DNA from: CAVVTR01 sp963751245
Lineage (GTDB): Bacteria; Acidobacteriota; Thermoanaerobaculia; Thermoanaerobaculales; Thermoanaerobaculaceae
Assembly: GCA_963751245.1 (NCBI GenBank)
Contig: CAVVTR010000012.1
Span: forward strand, 62,001 to 126,000
DNA length: 64,000 bases
Direction: 5' to 3'
Both the position numbers and the translations under genes were made by a program. The notes under the pieces are model-generated. The model was given only the letters and a program-made list of their open reading frames with translations. It did no database searches and was not told the DNA's origin. Of the stretch, positions 59,651 through 64,000 are shown one piece after another; position 1 is the stretch's first letter; every line of letters starts with the position of its first letter.

Positions 59651-61078
59651 ATGCGAAAGATCCTGATCGTCCTCGCCCTCGCCACCCTGACCGCCGCTGC
59701 GCTGCCCGCGGCCACCCTCGAGGAGGCCGCCGCGAGGGTGACCGCCACGGGCGCCTATGCCACCGTGGAGCGCCTCTCCTCGCCGCAGTTCGCCGGCCGG
59801 CTCACCGGCACGGCCGGCTACGACGCCGCCGCCTCGTGGGTCGCGTCCCAGCTCGAGGCGGCGGGCCTGGAGCCGCTTCCCGAGGCGCCCGGCTTCTTCC
59901 AGCGCTTCCCCGTCACCGTCACCGGCGTGAGCGCGGCCGACCTGGAGGCGCTCCCTGCCGAAGACGGGGCCACGCCCGTTGCGCTCGCCTTCTTCAAGGA
60001 CTTCCTCCCCATGCTCTACTCAGGGACCGGCGACGTCACCGCCGAGGTGGTGTTCGTCGGCTACGGCATCACCGCCCCCGACATGGCCCGCGACGACTAC
60101 GCCGGCCTCGACGTCCGCGGCAAGGTGGTGCTGGCCCTGCGCGGCGCGCCGAAGGACGGCCGGGACTGGAAGGCGTACAACTCGCACCGGGCGCGCACTG
60201 CCAACGCCGCCGCCCACGGTGCCGCGGGCTACCTGTTCGCCGAGTCGGCGGTGGCCAACCCCAACGGCGCGCCCATCGAGGGGCTGCCCATGGCGACGAT
60301 CAGCGAGGAGGTTGCCGACGGCCTGCTGGCCGGCCGGGGGCTCACGGTGGAGGACCTCCGCAAGGTCCTCGAGGCCGGCGGGGTGGTGAGCTTCGCCACC
60401 GGCCGGAAGGTGCACCTGGCCGTCACCTCGGTCCCGTCCCGCGCCGGTGAGGGACGCAACGTCCTCGCCGTTCTGCCCGGCAGCGATCCCGCCCTGGCGA
60501 AGGAGTACGTCATCGTCGGCGCGCACCTGGACCACTGCGGCGACTGGCCGGACCTCCTGCCCGGCGCCGACGACAACGCCTCGGGGTCCGCCACGGTCCT
60601 CGAGGTGGCGCGGGCGGCGGTCGCGCTCCGTCCCCGCCCGAAGCGCTCCATCGTGTTCGCGTTCTTCGCCGGCGAGGAGGAGGGGCTGCTCGGCTCCAAG
60701 TACCTCGCCACCCACCTGCCGGCGAGCCTCGGCCGCTGTGTGGGCGTGTTCAACCTGGACATGGTCGGGGTGGGCCGCGGCGCCTTCGTGGCCAGCGGGA
60801 AGAACTTCCCCGCGCTGTTCGCCCTCCTCGAGCAGGCCCGCGACCGCGAGGCGCCGGGAGCGCCGCTGCGGGCGGGGCTCTCGCAGGGCGAGGCCCGCGC
60901 CGACCACGGCTCCTTCCAGGAGGTCGGAATCCCCGCGGTGAGCCTGTTCGGCATGGGCGGCGAGCACCACGGCTACCACACCGACGAGGACACCATCTGG
61001 TTCATCACGCCGAAGAGCATGGAGGGGATCGGCCGCATCGTCCTCGACGCCGCCGTGCACGCCGCCGACGCGAGCTGA
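59651..61078 (+). CDS. Exported M28-family zinc aminopeptidase with PA domain
   Basis: 475 residues. Signal peptide about 1-20 (MRKILIVLALATLTAAALPA). A PA-type insert (about 130-230) lies before the catalytic core: zinc ligands in AHLDH, DDNASG, EEEGLLG, NLDMVG and YHTDED, complete for a two-zinc aminopeptidase. Acts outside the cytoplasm. It starts 36 bases after hisS and is followed after 27 bases by a peptide-type transporter, so the pair probably releases and imports small peptides. Confidence 0.9.
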   Translation: MRKILIVLALATLTAAALPAATLEEAAARVTATGAYATVERLSSPQFAGRLTGTAGYDAAASWVASQLEAAGLEPLPEAPGFFQRFPVTVTGVSAADLEALPAEDGATPVALAFFKDFLPMLYSGTGDVTAEVVFVGYGITAPDMARDDYAGLDVRGKVVLALRGAPKDGRDWKAYNSHRARTANAAAHGAAGYLFAESAVANPNGAPIEGLPMATISEEVADGLLAGRGLTVEDLRKVLEAGGVVSFATGRKVHLAVTSVPSRAGEGRNVLAVLPGSDPALAKEYVIVGAHLDHCGDWPDLLPGADDNASGSATVLEVARAAVALRPRPKRSIVFAFFAGEEEGLLGSKYLATHLPASLGRCVGVFNLDMVGVGRGAFVASGKNFPALFALLEQARDREAPGAPLRAGLSQGEARADHGSFQEVGIPAVSLFGMGGEHHGYHTDEDTIWFITPKSMEGIGRIVLDAAVHAADAS

Positions 61079-61105
61079 GCGGTCCGGCGCGAAAGGGGGG
61101 AGACC

Positions 61106-62395
61106 ATGGACCTGTCGCTGGTGCGCAAGCTTCCCGGCACCCTGATCTCCGCGGTGGTCATGGAGCTGTTCGAGCGCCTGGCCTACTACGGCATGGTGAT
61201 GGTGCTCGGCATCTACATGATGGAGCACCTCGGCATCCGGGCGGATGTCTTCGGAACGGTCTACGGGGTCTTCACGGGGGCGCTCTACTTCCTGCCCCTG
61301 CTTGCCGGTGCCCTCGCCGACCGCTACGGCTACAAGCCCGCCCTGATGGTGGCCTTCGCCACGCTCACGGCGGGCTACCTCCTCCTCGGCAGCACCGCCC
61401 GGTTCGGGCTCATCTGCGTGGCGCTGGGCCTCATCGCCGTGGGCGGCTCCATCATCAAGCCCACGGTGGCCGGCACGGTGACCCGCACCACCGAGGAGGG
61501 CTCCACGCGCCCGGTGGGGTTCGGCCTCTACTACATGATGATCAACGCCGGCGGCCTCATCGGGCCGGTGGTTGCGGCGCAGGTGCGAAACCGCACCGAG
61601 TTCCGCTACGTGTTCTGGGTCTCCGCCGCCGCCTGCGCCCTCATGCTGGTGCAGGCGGTGGCCGCGTACCGCGAACCCGTCACCGTGGGGGAGCGGGCGT
61701 CGGGGAAGAGCCTCTCGCAGGTGGTCTCCGAGATCCTCATGGTGCTGCGCAACGGGCGGTTCGTCGCGCTCCTGGTCATCTTCTCCGGGTTCTGGGGCAT
61801 GATCAACGTCCTCTTCGGCTTCATGCCCGTGTTCGTGGAGAACTTTACCAACCTGAAGGCGGTGGAGGCGGCCGTCAACGGCGTGGTTCCCCTCGGTCAC
61901 TGGCTCAACCCGGAGGTGTTCATCAGCCTGGACGCGCTGCTCATCGTGCTCTTCCAGGCCGCGGTGAGCTTCACCACCCGGCGGTGGCGGACGGTCACGG
62001 CGATGCTGGTGGGCACCGCTGTGGCCACGGTTTCCTGGATCCTGCCGGCCCTGGCCCCGGCGGCCGCGGGCGTCGTGGCTCTGGGGATCGCCGTGTGGTC
62101 GCTGGGCGAGATGACCTGCTCCGCCCGCTTCTTCGAGTACTGCGGCACCATCGCGCCGGGGGACCAGGTCGCCCTCTACCTGGGCTACTCCTTCCTGGCC
62201 ATCTTCCTCGGGAACCTCTACTCGGGTCCCTGGGCCGGCACTCTCTACCAGCGTTTCCTGGCCGACCCGGCCGCGGCGGGGCGTCCGCCCCACTTTGCGG
62301 CGTTCTTCGCCGGCGTCATGCTCATGGGGGTGCTGTCCACGGTGGGCCTCGCCGTCTACTCCGCCGTGTCCGGGCCGCGCAGGACGCCGGCCTGA
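61106..62395 (+). CDS. POT/PTR-family proton-coupled peptide transporter (MFS)
   Basis: 429 residues, about 12 membrane segments. The POT proton-coupling motif ExxER (E20, E23, R24, in ELFERLAYYG) is present, with GALADRYGYKPAL as the MFS loop 2-3 signature. Shorter than many POT proteins, lacking the extra helices of some bacterial forms. Downstream of an exported aminopeptidase. The 3' end overlaps the convergent gene by 40 bases. Confidence 0.85.
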   Translation: MDLSLVRKLPGTLISAVVMELFERLAYYGMVMVLGIYMMEHLGIRADVFGTVYGVFTGALYFLPLLAGALADRYGYKPALMVAFATLTAGYLLLGSTARFGLICVALGLIAVGGSIIKPTVAGTVTRTTEEGSTRPVGFGLYYMMINAGGLIGPVVAAQVRNRTEFRYVFWVSAAACALMLVQAVAAYREPVTVGERASGKSLSQVVSEILMVLRNGRFVALLVIFSGFWGMINVLFGFMPVFVENFTNLKAVEAAVNGVVPLGHWLNPEVFISLDALLIVLFQAAVSFTTRRWRTVTAMLVGTAVATVSWILPALAPAAAGVVALGIAVWSLGEMTCSARFFEYCGTIAPGDQVALYLGYSFLAIFLGNLYSGPWAGTLYQRFLADPAAAGRPPHFAAFFAGVMLMGVLSTVGLAVYSAVSGPRRTPA

Positions 62396-63171
62396 GGCGC
62401 TCCCGGCGGGGGCAGTACGGGAAGCGGCGCCGCCGGCGCGCCGGCGGGGGGCGCCGGGGCGGCGGGACAACCCTCGCGGTAGGCCGAGGCGAAGGCGTGC
62501 ACCGCCACGCAGTGGGCCAGAAACCGCGTGGCGAAGATGCCCACGCAGACGACCAGCAGCCCCACCTGCGCGACGATCTCGGCGGCCACGGCGACGAGGA
62601 AGGCGAGCAGGTACGCTCCCGCCGCGGCGCCGATGCGGCGGCTCAGCCGGGTGACGTCGAACGCCGCGCTGAGCTCGCCCTCGGCGACGGAGGCGAGGAG
62701 CGCGGCGGGCAGGACGAACAGCGTCGCCAGGGCGGCGACCGGCAGCACTAGCAGCACCGGCAGCCACGCGGCCCATGGCGCGCCCAGGGCGACGAACAGG
62801 AACGCCATGGCGGCGGTGAGCCCGGCCGCGGGGAGGAAGAGGCCGAGGCTCAGAAGCCACAGCTTGATCCCTTCCACCAAATCCTCGTCGAGCCGGTCCC
62901 ACGCCGGCAGCCCGGCGGCGTCGCCCCGGAACACGCCCAGGGCGATGCGACGGAAGTAGCCCAGGGTGATCCAGCGGCTGCCGAGCCCCGCCACGGCCGC
63001 CAGGATCACCGTGGTCAACGGGAAGCCGTGGCGCAGGGAGTGGCGCAGCGTCCCCAGGAGCGCGGGAAGGACGACGAGGAGCGGAAACAGCTCGAGCAGC
63101 GCACCGATGGCGGTGCGCCGGAGCCACGAGGGCTCCCGGAACGGGAACGACAGGCTCCTGCCGATCTCCAT
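62356..63171 (-). CDS. DUF4013-like multispanning membrane protein
   Basis: 271 residues, about five or six membrane segments in the DUF4013 pattern (FPFREPSWLRR start, then helices, a GYFRRIALGV loop and ASVAEGELSAAFD near 170), ending with a Pro/Ala-rich tail. Function is unknown for the family. The last 13 codons lie antisense to the end of the POT gene. Minus-strand TAGAAC ends only three bases before the ATG, too close for a simple leaderless start. Confidence 0.65.
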   Translation of the reverse strand: MEIGRSLSFPFREPSWLRRTAIGALLELFPLLVVLPALLGTLRHSLRHGFPLTTVILAAVAGLGSRWITLGYFRRIALGVFRGDAAGLPAWDRLDEDLVEGIKLWLLSLGLFLPAAGLTAAMAFLFVALGAPWAAWLPVLLVLPVAALATLFVLPAALLASVAEGELSAAFDVTRLSRRIGAAAGAYLLAFLVAVAAEIVAQVGLLVVCVGIFATRFLAHCVAVHAFASAYREGCPAAPAPPAGAPAAPLPVLPPPGAPQAGVLRGPDTAE

Positions 63172-63234
63172 GGCGTTCTACCTTACGGCCTTCGAGCGAC
63201 AAGGTTTCCTGCTACCATCCCCCCGAGGTGGACC

Positions 63235-63918
63235 ATGGATCCAGTTCGCGCCCTGGCCGAAGCCATCGACCACACGCTCCTCGCTCCTGCGGCGACCCGT
63301 GACGACATCCGGAGGCTGTGCCTGGAGGCGGAGGCGGAGCGCTTCGCGGCCGTCTGTGTGAACCCGCTGTGGGTCGCGGAGGCCGCCGGGCGCCTCGAGG
63401 GGTCCGGGATCCCCGTGGCGTCGGTGGTGGGGTTTCCGCTGGGAGCAACGCCCTCCGGCGTGAAGGTCGCCGAGGCCGAGCAGGCCCTGTCGGCGGGGGC
63501 GCGGGAGCTGGACATGGTCCTGGCTGTCGGGTTGCTCAAGGGCGGTGAGGACGCGGCGGTCGAGGCGGACGTGTCCGCCGTCGCCGCTGCCGCCCACGCC
63601 CGGGGTGCCCTGCTGAAGGTGATCCTGGAGACCTGCCTGCTCTCGGAGCCGGAGAAGGAGCGCGCCGCGCGGCTCGCCGTCGGCGGTGGCGCCGACTTCC
63701 TCAAGACCTCCACCGGCTTCGGCGTGGGCGGTGCGACCGTGGAGGACGTGGCCCTGCTGCGCCGGCTGGCGCCGCCGGCGGTGAAGGTGAAGGCTTCGGG
63801 CGGCATCCGCACCTTCGCCCAGGCCCGCGCCATGATGGCCGCGGGGGCGAGCCGCCTCGGCGCGTCGGCGGGGGTCGCCATCCTGGAGGAAGCACGGCGC
63901 TGGGTCGCCTCCCACTGA
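63235..63918 (+). CDS. deoC: Deoxyribose-phosphate aldolase
   Basis: Cleaves 2-deoxyribose-5-phosphate to acetaldehyde and glyceraldehyde-3-phosphate in nucleoside salvage. 227 residues: IDHTLLAP start, D93 in ELDMV, Schiff-base Lys K157 in FLKTSTGF, and K186 in VKVKASGGIRT. ATG 63235 has CGAGGTGG before it; TGC-TACCAT (63209-63217) is a possible extended -10. Confidence 0.95.
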   Translation: MDPVRALAEAIDHTLLAPAATRDDIRRLCLEAEAERFAAVCVNPLWVAEAAGRLEGSGIPVASVVGFPLGATPSGVKVAEAEQALSAGARELDMVLAVGLLKGGEDAAVEADVSAVAAAAHARGALLKVILETCLLSEPEKERAARLAVGGGADFLKTSTGFGVGGATVEDVALLRRLAPPAVKVKASGGIRTFAQARAMMAAGASRLGASAGVAILEEARRWVASH

Positions 63919-63931
63919 GGGGCGCTCGGCG

Positions 63932-64000
63932 GTGGCCGGGGTTCCGAACGTGCGCATCGTCTCCGGGGGTCAGACCGGCGTCGATCGCGCCGCCCTGGAC
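63932..64000 (+). CDS. Putative molybdenum carrier/Rossmann-fold protein, 3'-truncated by window edge
   Basis: Only the first 23 residues are present. GTG start, 13 bases after deoC. The segment RIVSGGQTGVDRAALD is the nucleotide-binding start of the MoCo-carrier/LOG-like Rossmann family. The rest is outside the window, so the function is tentative. Confidence 0.55.
   Translation, partial: MAGVPNVRIVSGGQTGVDRAALD

Overview
This is a G+C-rich window (about 70% by eye) from a Gram-negative-type bacterium. It encodes an outer-membrane FadL-type porin, a PpiD/SurA-like foldase, a Wzm/Wzt-type surface glycan exporter, many Sec-exported proteins, Ser/Thr kinase and SpoIIE-type phosphatase signalling, and large PKD-domain secreted proteins. 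This mix fits Acidobacteriota, perhaps a Thermoanaerobaculia-like lineage, but there is no rRNA or other decisive marker, so the placement is an inference. I saw no tRNA, rRNA, insertion sequence, prophage or CRISPR array.

Layout. 1-3.8 kb: foldase, ruvA, ruvB and a lipid kinase in one tight run. 3.9-10.2 kb: an ADP-forming acyl-CoA synthetase followed by a MacAB-like export cassette (permease, ATPase, adaptor, second permease); its ATPase carries a one-base frameshift. 10.2-13.8 kb (minus strand): TPR-Ser/Thr kinase, P-loop kinase and folK. 14-19.9 kb: a DnaJ with half a zinc finger, a minus-strand XRE/TPR/exported-protein operon with a palindromic operator, a glycan-export permease and an FG-GAP protein. 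20.1-30.8 kb: three tandem, nearly identical exported proteins of unknown function, then an 1853-residue PKD protein. 30.9-37.1 kb: glycan-export ATPase, GNAT-like protein, YfhO-like membrane protein, PIG-L deacetylase and PEGA protein. 37.3-38.9 kb (minus): holB and tmk. 39-45.9 kb: a partner-switching signalling cluster (two SpoIIE phosphatases, a GAF-AAA+-Fis regulator, an RsbW-like kinase and a STAS antagonist), with an unexplained low-G+C structured segment inside. 46-48.8 kb: FadL porin plus SGNH hydrolase. 48.9-51.4 kb: a divergent cytochrome bd-like pair with a fused cytochrome c domain. 51.4-64 kb: mostly housekeeping and peptide use (threonine aldolase, M16 protease, recN, tsaC, gamma-carbonic anhydrase, hisS, M28 peptidase, POT transporter, a DUF4013-like membrane protein, deoC, and the start of a molybdenum-carrier-like gene).

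How the parts relate. The surface-glycan genes (17.4 kb and 30.9-36.2 kb) bracket the exported-protein block, so much of 17-37 kb looks devoted to the cell envelope. The 39-46 kb block has every piece of a phosphatase/kinase/antagonist switch except an identifiable target. Start-codon overlaps (ATGA, GTGA) mark most operons. A recurring promoter type has a -10 hexamer of form TANNNT 6-8 bases upstream of the start codon, which suggests leaderless transcripts.

The most interesting unexplained items are the mosaic tandem array of exported proteins, the XRE-TPR-exported operon, the bd-like/cytochrome c pair, and the structured low-G+C segment with a possible small membrane protein at 43.1-43.4 kb.
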